This document shows, piece after piece, positions 35,278 to 42,901 of a stretch of DNA of 64,000 nucleotides; position 1 is the first letter of the stretch; each line of letters begins with the position of its first letter. The stretch comes from Halobellus rarus (GTDB taxonomy: Archaea > Halobacteriota > Halobacteria > Halobacteriales > Haloferacaceae), in assembly GCF_024494595.1 (NCBI RefSeq), contig NZ_JANHDI010000004.1:186001-250000 (forward strand). Reading direction: 5' to 3'. The notes under the pieces are model-generated. The model searched no databases and was not told the DNA's origin. It saw nothing but the letters and a program-made list of their open reading frames with translations. The position numbers were made by a program, and so were the translations under genes.

Positions 35278-35724
35278 ATGACAGGGCAGCGAGCGTCGGA
35301 TAGCGGTCGTCTCTCTCGTCGGCGCGTCCTCGGGGGACTCGGCGCGGCGGCTACGGGAGGCCTCGCCGGCTGTTCGGGATCGAGCGCTGAGGACGACTAC
35401 GACGTCGGGATGACCGCGGTCGCGTTCGATCCGCCGGAGTTCACAATTTCGGTCGGCGAGACGGTCGTCTGGCGGAACACGAGTTCGCGCGGGCACACCG
35501 TCACCGCCTACGACTCGGGGATCCCCGAAGACGCCGAGTTCTTCGCCAGCGGCGGCTACGAGACGACACAGGAGGCCCGCGACGCGTTCACCTCGGAGTT
35601 CGGCGGCGCTATCGACAGCGGAGAGACGTGGTCGCACACCTTCGAGACCCCCGGCGAGTACCAGTACTTCTGCATCCCGCACGAGCAGGCGGGAATGGTC
35701 GGGACCATCGTCGTCGAGGAGTAG
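35278..35724 (+). CDS. Halocyanin-type blue copper protein, Tat lipoprotein
   Basis: This 148-residue electron carrier has a twin-arginine signal (SRRRVLGG) with lipobox cysteine Cys32 (GLAGC), so it should be exported folded and lipid-anchored. The type 1 copper ligands are His73 (RGHTVTAY), Cys132, His135 and Met140 (YFCIPHEQAGM). The ligand loop is the halocyanin/plastocyanin form. It could shuttle electrons to the terminal oxidase, taking the place of cytochrome c as in other haloarchaea. A palindrome directly before the start may regulate it. Confidence 0.93.
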   Translation: MTGQRASDSGRLSRRRVLGGLGAAATGGLAGCSGSSAEDDYDVGMTAVAFDPPEFTISVGETVVWRNTSSRGHTVTAYDSGIPEDAEFFASGGYETTQEARDAFTSEFGGAIDSGETWSHTFETPGEYQYFCIPHEQAGMVGTIVVEE

Positions 35725-35802
35725 GATAGCCGCGTGACGCGGTCACTCGCTGGACAGCGGCGCACCTCGCGGAGGAGGCAGTGGCTGGGAACCGATACCG
35801 CG

Positions 35803-35810
35803 AAAAAAAA
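35803..35810 (-). terminator. T8 terminator after the S15-S3Ae operon
   Basis: Eight A on the + strand give a U8 tract in the minus-strand mRNA, 20 bp past the S3Ae stop codon at 35831. It is the longest such run near an operon end in the window. Confidence 0.6.
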
Positions 35811-35830
35811 CGAATCGTTCGCGGACCGAA

Positions 35831-36475
35831 TCAGGCGTCGTCGACCGCGACGTCTTCCTCGTCGACGTCGACGGCGGCCTCTTCCTCGGCCGCGACCTCT
35901 TCGGGTCGCGCTTCGAGAGTGAGCTTCTGCACCTCGACCCGGCGGAGCGGGTAGATCGTCTTCGCTTCGCCGTAGATGGCCGAGGAGAGCCGTCCCTCGA
36001 TGACGCTGTCGACGAGTTCGTCGAAGGTCCGCTCGGCGGCGGCCTCCTCGACGAGGTCGATCATCACTCGACGGATCGCCTTCTCCTGGCTGCGGTCGGC
36101 CTTCTTCGTCGTGAACGCCACGGGCTGAAGCTGGACGCGATAGTCGTCCGTCGTCAGCACCGTGATCGCCACGTCGACCTTCGAGGCCCCGCGGCGGACG
36201 AGGCTGCGGACGTAGTCGCGCGCGAGTTCGTGTTTGACGAACTCGGTGTAGGCCGCGTCGCTCGTGACCTCGTTCACTTTGAAAGTGAGCTTCGTGTTGT
36301 TCTCTCCCTGATCGCCGGTGATGTCGCCGAGGGTGACCTCGACGGTCCGACCGTCGACCTTCTCGGGTTCGTCCGCGAAGGTCGAGCCGATCTCGGTCCG
36401 GTCGAACTGCTCCGGCGCGATGAGGGTGTACCATCGCTTGCCGCTCTTCTGCTTCGAAACTGATCGTTCACTCAT
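35831..36475 (-). CDS. rps3ae: Small-subunit ribosomal protein S3Ae (eS1)
   Basis: This 214-residue archaeal/eukaryotic ribosomal protein starts MSERSVSKQKSGKRWYTLIA and contains LGDITGDQGENNTKLTFKV and RRVMIDLVEEAAAERTFDELV. It ends with an acidic tail (EVAAEEEAAVDVDEEDVAVD), as haloarchaeal ribosomal proteins commonly do. It sits at the end of the S15 operon, overlaps the pcc1 stop by 8 bp (ATGAGTGA), and is followed by a T8 terminator. Confidence 0.97.
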   Translation of the reverse strand: MSERSVSKQKSGKRWYTLIAPEQFDRTEIGSTFADEPEKVDGRTVEVTLGDITGDQGENNTKLTFKVNEVTSDAAYTEFVKHELARDYVRSLVRRGASKVDVAITVLTTDDYRVQLQPVAFTTKKADRSQEKAIRRVMIDLVEEAAAERTFDELVDSVIEGRLSSAIYGEAKTIYPLRRVEVQKLTLEARPEEVAAEEEAAVDVDEEDVAVDDA

Positions 36476-36758
36476 AGATGTGTGTCCGTGTCGTATCGAC
36501 GATGGCGTCTGCCACCGTCAGGTTGACCACGGTGTCGTCCACCGTGGACTGCAACCCGCCGGCCGTCTCGCGGGAGATGTCCGTCACGAGGGTGTCGCCC
36601 TCGACGGCTGTCTCCATCGAATCGGTGTTGTCCGGACGGATCGCCGCCGCCACCGTCTCGGCGTCGGCGTGCGTCGTCCGCAGGCGGGCCGTCCGCGACT
36701 CGCACTCGCGAGCCGCGTCCGTCGCGTTCGGTTCCGTCTCTGTGCTGTCGTTCGTCAT
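36468..36758 (-). CDS. pcc1: KEOPS complex subunit Pcc1
   Basis: This 96-residue protein is a Pcc1-like subunit of KEOPS, the complex that makes the t6A modification on tRNA. The family pattern is the paired beta-strands around TVAAAIRPDNTD and MET-VEGDTLVTDI followed by the helix TVDDTVVNLTVADAI. A GGAGGAG ribosome-binding site lies 5 bp upstream of the start, and the gene overlaps S3Ae by 8 bp. It is the third gene of S15-DHH-Pcc1-S3Ae. The first 20 residues are acidic and not conserved. Confidence 0.88.
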   Translation of the reverse strand: MTNDSTETEPNATDAARECESRTARLRTTHADAETVAAAIRPDNTDSMETAVEGDTLVTDISRETAGGLQSTVDDTVVNLTVADAIVDTTRTHIYE

Positions 36759-36763
36759 CGTCT

Positions 36764-36770
36764 CTCCTCC
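36764..36770 (-). promoter_or_regulatory. Strong Shine-Dalgarno site before pcc1
   Basis: GGAGGAG on the minus strand, 5 bases from the pcc1 ATG. Most genes here are leaderless and lack such a site, so this marks an internal operon gene translated from its own ribosome-binding site. Confidence 0.6.
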
Positions 36771-36807
36771 GAGTCAGTCTCCGCCGCTCCGTTCGAATCG
36801 TCCCGGG

Positions 36808-38103
36808 TCATCGCGACGCCTCCCTGATCGCGGCGATGACGTCGGCGTCCGGCGTCTCCGGATCGAACCGCGCGACCGCCTGGGTCGGACCGCCGGACCA
36901 CGCCGCGGTCGCTGTCGCGAACTCCGATGCGAGCGCCGCGGCGGCCTCTCTCGCACCTGATTCACGGGCCGCCAGCGCGGCGGTGCCGTCGTCGAGCGCG
37001 GCGACCAGCGGTTCCGGTGACCTGAAGTCGCGGACCAGTCGGGCGACCGTTCGAAGTCGCCCGAGCGTGGCGGTCGCGTCCTCGGCGTCGTCGCTGCCGT
37101 CGCCCGTGACGTTGTCGGCGTCGTCGCCCCCGTCGTCACGGTCGCCTCCATCGCCACTGACGCCGCCGCGGACGACGAACACGCCGTCGTATCGGCCGGT
37201 GTGTGCCGTGTCGACCGCGCGGTGAACCGCCGTCGCGTGGGTGCGCCACGCGTCGAGCGCGGCCGATCGACCGCCGTGCCCGAGCGCGAGCGCGACCCCG
37301 ACGCCGGGGCGCTCGACCGCGACGGCGTTCAGCGCGTCGGCGAAGCCGCCGAGCGTCGCCATCGGACCGTCGGGCGTCGCGTACGGGCGAAGCAGCCGCT
37401 CGACCGCGGTCGCACCGTGCGCCGTCGTTTCGTCGTCACCGACCACGGCGAGCGCGACGAGCGAAGCGAGGGATCGCCTCGATTCCTCGTCCTGCGGCCT
37501 CGCGTCCGTATCGGTGATCGACGAGAGTTCGGCTCTGACAGCGTCCTCGTCGCCCGAGAAGGGGGCGCGTATCAGCGTCGAGTGGGTCAGTCCGTCGACG
37601 GCGTCGTCGACGGGAATCGCCACGCCCGCGCGGCGCTCGATCGCGCCTGCGTCGGTCGCGGCCTGGACGAGCGAGGTCGCGACCGAGTCGGGATGCTCGC
37701 CCGCGGCGACAGTTCCGGCCAACGCCAGAACCGGATCGACGTCCCGGTTCGACCCCGAGATGCGTCCGGGCTCGCCGACGAGCGTCGTCGCCACGTCGTA
37801 CGCCCGACGGCTCGCTGCCGGGCCGTCCGCGTCGATCGCGACGTCCGCCTCCGACGGGTCGGATCCGACTGCCACCAGCAGACCGTCGTCACTCGCCGCC
37901 GACACGTCAGTGCCGAGCGAGGTGACGCGGACCTGGAACGGGATGTCGACGCCGCGGAGCGCCCGCGCAAGCAACCCGGCGGCCGCCAGTGCGTCGCCGT
38001 CCGCGCGGGCGACGATGCGGACGAACGCGGCCGACGAGAGCGCCGCTGCGACGCTCTCTGCGGGGGCGTTCGCGTCGGCGGTGGCGTCGGGCTGGGATGA
38101 CAT
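36808..38103 (-). CDS. DHH/RecJ-like protein with degenerate catalytic motifs
   Basis: This 431-residue protein resembles the archaeal DHH/RecJ/GAN family seen in this operon with ribosomal protein and KEOPS genes. Motif I is reduced to ARADGDALAAA, and the place where the DHH triad should be reads VAIDADGPAAS, with no paired histidines, so the phosphoesterase centre looks dead. The C-terminal region (VGVALALGHGGRSAALDAW) corresponds to the DHHA1-type nucleic-acid-binding part. A 40-residue Gly/Asp insert lies near residue 320. Possible role: a Cdc45-like structural partner of replication proteins; the evidence is only the fold and the missing residues. Confidence 0.75.
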   Translation of the reverse strand: MSSQPDATADANAPAESVAAALSSAAFVRIVARADGDALAAAGLLARALRGVDIPFQVRVTSLGTDVSAASDDGLLVAVGSDPSEADVAIDADGPAASRRAYDVATTLVGEPGRISGSNRDVDPVLALAGTVAAGEHPDSVATSLVQAATDAGAIERRAGVAIPVDDAVDGLTHSTLIRAPFSGDEDAVRAELSSITDTDARPQDEESRRSLASLVALAVVGDDETTAHGATAVERLLRPYATPDGPMATLGGFADALNAVAVERPGVGVALALGHGGRSAALDAWRTHATAVHRAVDTAHTGRYDGVFVVRGGVSGDGGDRDDGGDDADNVTGDGSDDAEDATATLGRLRTVARLVRDFRSPEPLVAALDDGTAALAARESGAREAAAALASEFATATAAWSGGPTQAVARFDPETPDADVIAAIREASR

Positions 38104-38118
38104 CGGAGCGGGACTGAC

Positions 38119-38586
38119 TTACTCCTCGAGGAGTTTGACGGCGACGTCGTGCGTGTACGTGAAGTCCTCGTCGAGTTCGTCACCGCGGTAGTAGTCGACG
38201 AGCCGACGGATCTTCGATTCGGTGTTCTGCAGGGCGCGCTTGTTCTGCATGTCCTGCTGGTTCTCGTTGACGTGCCGACGGAGGCCCACGGCGCGCTCCA
38301 TCAGGTTCCGGAGGTCCTCGGGGATCTCCGGGGCCGCGTCGTTCTCTTCGAGGATCGCGGTTACCTTCTTGCCGGTCGCGACCTTGACGTCGGGGACGGG
38401 TACGCCCTTGACGCCTTCGTCGCGGAGCTTCAGGCCGATCTGACTGGGCTCGTGGCCCTGCTCTGCGAGTTCGACGACGCGCGCTTCGATGTCGTCGGGG
38501 TCGACATCACTCCACTCCGGGGGTTCGTCTGCCACCGGCTTGTCCGAACCGGACGAGCCACGGCGGCGGGTATGCATTCGTGCCAT
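38119..38586 (-). CDS. rps15: Small-subunit ribosomal protein S15 (uS15, archaeal type)
   Basis: This 155-residue protein starts MARMHTRRRGSSGSDKP (ATG 38586) and contains EGVKGVPVPDVKVATGKKV, the archaeal N-terminal extension, then the S15 fold with LMERAVGLRRHVNENQQDMQ and SKIRRLVDYYRG. Longer upstream frame is not conserved. It heads the operon S15-DHH-Pcc1-S3Ae. A TATTCTGC box (minus strand) near 38613-38620 is a candidate promoter. Confidence 0.96.
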   Translation of the reverse strand: MARMHTRRRGSSGSDKPVADEPPEWSDVDPDDIEARVVELAEQGHEPSQIGLKLRDEGVKGVPVPDVKVATGKKVTAILEENDAAPEIPEDLRNLMERAVGLRRHVNENQQDMQNKRALQNTESKIRRLVDYYRGDELDEDFTYTHDVAVKLLEE

Positions 38587-38784
38587 TGTTGTCGGGTTGG
38601 AACGGCACAGACCGCAGAATACGCGATGTGACGCCGCCGACGGGTGTCGGCGGCATCGCACTTCCGCAATCCCAAGCCGCGCGAGCGCGGCGAGTCAGAT
38701 TTGCGGCCGTGCTGTTCCCAACTGATCCCACCGGCGTCGACGGCAAAAGGATTCCGACCCGCGGTCGCCATCCCACAAGTCGAA

Positions 38785-38796
38785 GCCCTTAAGAAC
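38785..38796 (+). promoter_or_regulatory. Promoter of the alanine tRNA gene
   Basis: CCCTTAAGAACG is an AT island centred about 36 bp before the tRNA 5' end, the usual distance for a short-leader tRNA transcript in haloarchaea. Confidence 0.5.
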
Positions 38797-38825
38797 GAAA
38801 GCGGAATACGGACGAGTGCGAACGA

Positions 38826-38897
38826 GGGCTCGTAGATCAGCGGTAGATCATCCCCCTGGCACGGGGAAGGCCGCGGGTTCAAATCCCGCCGAGTCCA
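38826..38897 (+). tRNA. tRNA-Ala(GGC)
   Basis: This is a complete cloverleaf with no intron. Acceptor GGGCTCG pairs with CGAGTCC (one G-U), the D arm is GATC...GATC, the anticodon stem TCCCC/GGGGA encloses loop CTGGCAC with anticodon GGC (reads GCC alanine codons), and the T arm is GCGGG TTCAAAT CCCGC. The 3' CCA is not encoded; the discriminator base is A at 38897. It is transcribed alone on the + strand. No integrated element with a matching attachment repeat is seen after it. Confidence 0.95.
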
Positions 38898-39003
38898 CTT
38901 CTAATACCTCCCGTATCGAGGGACGGCGGAATCGAATTATACGTTCTAACACGTCCGATAACGACGGTTCTAGTTTTGAGTCCGCTCCCTCACGAAAGAG
39001 AGA

Positions 39004-39022
39004 GCGTTTGGAATCCAAACGC
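39004..39022. repeat. 19-bp perfect inverted repeat after the tRNA
   Basis: GCGTTTGGA-A-TCCAAACGC: 9-bp arms and a single central base. A second small hairpin (GCCGCC/GGCGG) follows at about 39028-39042. The site lies between the tRNA and the metallopeptidase gene and could be an operator or a terminator-like hairpin; the rest of 38898-39148 shows no gene. Confidence 0.5.
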
Positions 39023-39148
39023 GGGTCGCCGCCGTCCGGCGGTGAGTCGAGGGGGTGGCGGCCGATCTGTTCACGCCGTTGCACAGACGCCGCTGTACCG
39101 TAGAGTAGATGGTTGTTCCCTCACATCGTGCTGTCGACACGAGCAACG

Positions 39149-40948
39149 ATGGCTGGGGCACTCAGACAGAACATCGCGCTGTCACGCGCACGGGAGGAAC
39201 GCGGATACGTCGACGCGTCGGTCGCCGTCGATATCCCCTCGAACGTCAGCCGCGTCTCCGTGCAGGTCCCCCCGTGGACGACAGTCGACGAGGCACAGGG
39301 ATTCGACCGACAGTCCGGGTCTCAGCGGTTCGTCTGGACGGGGGCCGCAGACAGACCGACCCTGAAGCTGACGGTCCCAGCCGAGAAGCCACGGCCGGGC
39401 GCGGCCGGAACCACGACGGTCGACGTCGGCGAGTGGGCGATCCTCGAAGCGCCGAACCTGCTCACCCAGTGGCGACACCGCGGGGAGGAACCGACGTTCG
39501 AGCGACGCCTCGTCGTCGACGACGAGGGGATCGCGAGCAGCGACGGGGGGTTGGTGTACCTCGGGCCGCACCGCGAGCACACGCGCCGGGCCGCCGGCCA
39601 GCGGATCCGGCTCGTCGAACCCCGCGCGGCGTCGCTCCGAGAGTCGCCGGACGACATCCTCGACGCACTGGCGCACGCCGCGCGGGAACTCCGTGTCAGC
39701 GGTCGCGACGACGAGGTCGTCGGGATCGCGGCACCGACACGCCCGGTCAACTGGGGCCCCGGTGGGCTCCACGCCGGCGGAAACGCCTTCTGGGCCCGGG
39801 ACAGTTCGCGACTCGACAAGCCGAACGCCACCTGGGTCCACGAGTACGTCCACACCCGACAGGAGTTCGGGACCGACGCCTCGATGAAGTGGATCGTCGA
39901 GGCGACGGCGGTGTACTACGCGACGCGACTCACCTACGAACGGGGCGTGATCTCGGCTGACGAGTGTCACGCCGCGCTCAACGCGTCGACGTGCGAGACC
40001 GACGCGCTCGGAGCGCCGGTCTCGTGGAGTTCGGCGCACGTCCCGTACCGGAAGGGGAGCCGGGTGGTGAGCTGGCTCGATCGGCAGCTCCGCGAGTACG
40101 GCACCGCGACGCTCGCCGACGTGCTCGCGTCGATGAACCGGTACTCGGACGGATCGATCACGGACCCGACGACGCTATCGGAGGTGATCGACGGTGGTAC
40201 CGATGCGATCGGTTTCCGCGATTTCAAGCGCATCGTTGCCGCTGCCGTGGGCGACGAACCCGGGAGCAGGTCGTTCCGACCCATCGAGAAGCAACTGAAT
40301 TCGGCCGTCAACAGTGCTGGCGTCCCCGGGGAGACGTCGCCGCCGGGCGTCAGTGACGTGTCGAGCGACCCGGTCGCGGAGCCGGTCGCGGCGACGGACG
40401 CGACCGAACTGCTCGACGAGGCGTTCGGTGAACGCTACGGGAACGAGGTCGTCGAGGCCGACGGACGGATCGACGAGGGGACGGTGTTCGGCGACGGCGA
40501 CGACGGATCGCTCATCGAGGAGTCCGACGTCTTCGGGAGCGAGGAAGACGACGGAGGCTCGGTGTCCGACGACGACACGACGGTGCGGATCGAGACGTCG
40601 GGGAGTGACGTCACCATTGGCGGCGACGTCGACGACGCCGACGTCGAACGGACCGAGTCGGGAATCAGCGTCGACACGTTCGGATCCACGATCGAGGTCG
40701 ACACCTCCGGGATGGACATCAGTGTCTCCACGAGCGGTGGTACGAGCACCGAGGTCAGCGTCTCGGGCGACGGCATCAGCGTCGAGAGCAGCGGCGGCGA
40801 CGTCACCGTCAGCACGACCGGCGGGATCGACGTCGACGGCGACGTCAGCGTCAGCACGACCGGGGATTCCGGGGTCGGCGGCGACAGCACGAGCGGGCTC
40901 GGTTTCGTGCCGAGGGACCGCTGCGACGACGGAGAACCCAACGGTTAA
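39149..40948 (+). CDS. Putative gluzincin-type metallopeptidase with repetitive C-terminal region
   Basis: This 599-residue protein begins MAGALRQNIALSRAREERGY; an alternative start is GTG/TTG upstream at 39113. A zinc-peptidase motif HEYVH (231-235) is followed by Glu251 in WIVEATAVYYA, the pattern of MA-clan gluzincins; preceding it is a beta-rich domain (about 20-110). Helices to about 400 follow. Residues 460-590 are a run of Ser/Thr/Gly/Asp-rich beta repeats (DISVSTSGGTSTEVSVSG, DVTVSTTGGIDVDGDVSVST), like a beta-solenoid. There is no signal peptide, so localisation is unclear. I know no close family; peptidase activity is inferred from the motif. Confidence 0.7.
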   Translation: MAGALRQNIALSRAREERGYVDASVAVDIPSNVSRVSVQVPPWTTVDEAQGFDRQSGSQRFVWTGAADRPTLKLTVPAEKPRPGAAGTTTVDVGEWAILEAPNLLTQWRHRGEEPTFERRLVVDDEGIASSDGGLVYLGPHREHTRRAAGQRIRLVEPRAASLRESPDDILDALAHAARELRVSGRDDEVVGIAAPTRPVNWGPGGLHAGGNAFWARDSSRLDKPNATWVHEYVHTRQEFGTDASMKWIVEATAVYYATRLTYERGVISADECHAALNASTCETDALGAPVSWSSAHVPYRKGSRVVSWLDRQLREYGTATLADVLASMNRYSDGSITDPTTLSEVIDGGTDAIGFRDFKRIVAAAVGDEPGSRSFRPIEKQLNSAVNSAGVPGETSPPGVSDVSSDPVAEPVAATDATELLDEAFGERYGNEVVEADGRIDEGTVFGDGDDGSLIEESDVFGSEEDDGGSVSDDDTTVRIETSGSDVTIGGDVDDADVERTESGISVDTFGSTIEVDTSGMDISVSTSGGTSTEVSVSGDGISVESSGGDVTVSTTGGIDVDGDVSVSTTGDSGVGGDSTSGLGFVPRDRCDDGEPNG

Positions 40949-40973
40949 GACGGCTTCCGATGACCGGAGCAAT

Positions 40974-42038
40974 ATGTCAGGTGGGTATCCGTACGTCTAC
41001 CCGCCCGATCAGTTTTTCCGCGTGGGCGGACGGCGGGTATCGACGACCGTCGTCGCGTTGGCGCTCCCGGTGGTGGTGGCCGCGCTCGACCTGCTGCTGT
41101 TCGGGTTTCCCGAGACGGGGATCCCCTACAACTACCCGCTCTTCGGTGATATCGTTCTCGTTTGGACGGCCATCCTGTTTCTCCGGCTCTCACACCGCGT
41201 CCTCTGGAATATCGGCGACGAGTTCGCCACGCTGATCCGACTGAGCCGCGGCAATCCCGTTTCGCTCGTCCAGTCGCTCACGCCGCGGGACATCCACAGC
41301 GATCTCCAGAACGTCCTCTACCTCTCGTATCATCCGGTCGTTCTGGGAGTCGGGGCCGTCATCGGCGGGACGTTCGTGAGCGCGATTATGTACTGGATGG
41401 GCGTCTTCGAGGCGTATCCGTATCTGGGGATGAATTTCGGGTTCGGGGCGGCCCACGGCGTGTTCTTCGGGCCGGTCCTCGGCGGGTCGTACGTCGTCGT
41501 CAGAGCGTACTCCACGTACATCGCCGACATCAACCTCCTGGACCCGAACGGCGTCGGCGGCTACCGGCAGATCGGGAACGGGATCGTGAAACTGGCGACG
41601 TACGCCATCGGCGTCCTGACGCTCGATTTCGTCATCCTCTCCAGCGTGACGTTCACCGCGTTCGGGCGGTTCCAGGTCGTCGTCAGCGTGCTGTTTCTGA
41701 CCGTCCTCGCGGTCGTCGTCGTCGGGACGATACTGGTCACCGTCCTGGTACGGCGGAAGTTGTTGCAGGTCAGAAGCGAGAAGGTCAGTCTGATGCGGGA
41801 GACGTTCGCCGACGTCGAACGCGAGTACTGGCGGAAGTACCGCGCCGAGGAGAACAACCTCTCGGAGGCCCTGAACCTCCTCTCGATGTACGCGATGTTC
41901 TACCAGATGAGCGATATGGATATGTGGCCGATCAACCTCTATTCGCTCGTCCGGCTGGGAGGGAGCGTGAGTTTCTCGCTGGCCGTGTACTATCTCGACC
42001 TCATCAACTCCGTCGAGTCACTCGCATCCGTCCTCTGA
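40974..42038 (+). CDS. Polytopic membrane protein, unknown function
   Basis: This 354-residue protein starts MSGGYPYVYPPDQFFRVGG at ATG 40974, 26 bp after the metallopeptidase stop. Six or so hydrophobic segments are present (about 25-43, 55-73, 120-140, 155-175, 210-230, 240-262), followed by a helical soluble part (VSLMRETFADVEREYWRKY) and a weak late segment. It is probably cotranscribed with the metallopeptidase, so the two may act together at the membrane. Its last 21 bp overlap the convergent nucleotidyltransferase gene. I recognise no domain. Confidence 0.8.
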   Translation: MSGGYPYVYPPDQFFRVGGRRVSTTVVALALPVVVAALDLLLFGFPETGIPYNYPLFGDIVLVWTAILFLRLSHRVLWNIGDEFATLIRLSRGNPVSLVQSLTPRDIHSDLQNVLYLSYHPVVLGVGAVIGGTFVSAIMYWMGVFEAYPYLGMNFGFGAAHGVFFGPVLGGSYVVVRAYSTYIADINLLDPNGVGGYRQIGNGIVKLATYAIGVLTLDFVILSSVTFTAFGRFQVVVSVLFLTVLAVVVVGTILVTVLVRRKLLQVRSEKVSLMRETFADVEREYWRKYRAEENNLSEALNLLSMYAMFYQMSDMDMWPINLYSLVRLGGSVSFSLAVYYLDLINSVESLASVL

Positions 42039-42878
42039 CGGCGCGGAACGGCTGACCCGACCGATCGTCACCAGGTGCGCATAGAGGACAACGAACGGGG
42101 TGAGAACGACGAACCCGAGATCCTGCTCCGGCTCGGCGCGAAGCGCGAGGAATCGACGGCGATACCACGGGGGGGCCGGAAGGAGGTCGAGCGCGCGGTC
42201 GAGGGAACCAGGAGGGCCCTCGTCGAGGTGGAACGCGCAGTTGTACGCCGTCCACTTCGCCGCCTCCAGCGAGTAGTCGATCGCTCGCGGCGAAACGAGC
42301 GCGTACCCCACCTGCGCCGCGGCGAGGGCGACCGTCGTCACGAGGCTCCGGAGCAGTTCGCGGTATCGACACGCGAACGGCGTGCCGATCTCGTCCCACC
42401 GGGGTTCGACGGCCCGGCCGTAGATGGTGACTCCCGTCTCGAAGACGCCGAGCAGGACCGTCCGCCAGGGAGCAACGATCGAGGCGACCGAACTCGTATC
42501 GAAGATCGCGGGAAAGTCGCCGGCGGCCACGGCGGATTCGGTGGTCACGAACCCCGAGCGATACATCCCGGTCGCCCGTTCGACGACCCGTTCGAGCGCC
42601 GTAGGATCGTCGGTCCCGGCATCGAGATGTACCGCGGCCAACTCCTCGCAGCGACGTTCGACGTCCGCGACGTACGACTCCGAGACGTCCGAGGCCAGGA
42701 CCACGACCAGATCGACGTCGCTGACCGCCGTCGCCTCGCCCGACACGACGCTACCGAACAGGTGGACGGCGACGACCGCGTCCTCGTCGAGCGCCGCGGC
42801 GAGTTCCTCCAGGAAGTCCCGCGACCGGTCGGACAGGGCTGAACGGATCTCCTCGTCGAGAGACAGGTCGATGCCCAT
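42018..42878 (-). CDS. Nucleotidyltransferase-domain protein (Pol beta superfamily)
   Basis: This 286-residue protein carries the G-S-x10-D-x-D active-site pattern: FGSVVSGEATAVSDVDLVV, with Gly42-Ser43, Asp54 and Asp56 as the metal-binding pair. The 30 residues before it and the helical C-terminal half (LLRSLVTTVALAAAQVGYALVS, AKWTAYNCAFHLDEG, helical repeats like HEPN domains) resemble MNT/HEPN-type or aminoglycoside-nucleotidyltransferase-like proteins. The activity and substrate are unknown: nucleotidylation of a small molecule, RNA or protein. It overlaps the end of the convergent membrane-protein gene by 21 bp. Confidence 0.8.
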   Translation of the reverse strand: MGIDLSLDEEIRSALSDRSRDFLEELAAALDEDAVVAVHLFGSVVSGEATAVSDVDLVVVLASDVSESYVADVERRCEELAAVHLDAGTDDPTALERVVERATGMYRSGFVTTESAVAAGDFPAIFDTSSVASIVAPWRTVLLGVFETGVTIYGRAVEPRWDEIGTPFACRYRELLRSLVTTVALAAAQVGYALVSPRAIDYSLEAAKWTAYNCAFHLDEGPPGSLDRALDLLPAPPWYRRRFLALRAEPEQDLGFVVLTPFVVLYAHLVTIGRVSRSAPSEDGCE

Positions 42879-42901
42879 CGGCGAATTCACCCCCACGCCC
42901 C

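Noticed and set aside
36759-36812. Possible 18-residue frame between the DHH gene and pcc1 (ATG at 36812 to the pcc1 start)
   Set aside because: It overlaps both neighbours by four bases, which suggests coupling, but a strong ribosome site belongs to pcc1 and the peptide has no features.
38826-42878. Integrated element after the alanine tRNA
   Set aside because: No integrase, no duplicate of the tRNA 3' end downstream, and gene composition matches the host.
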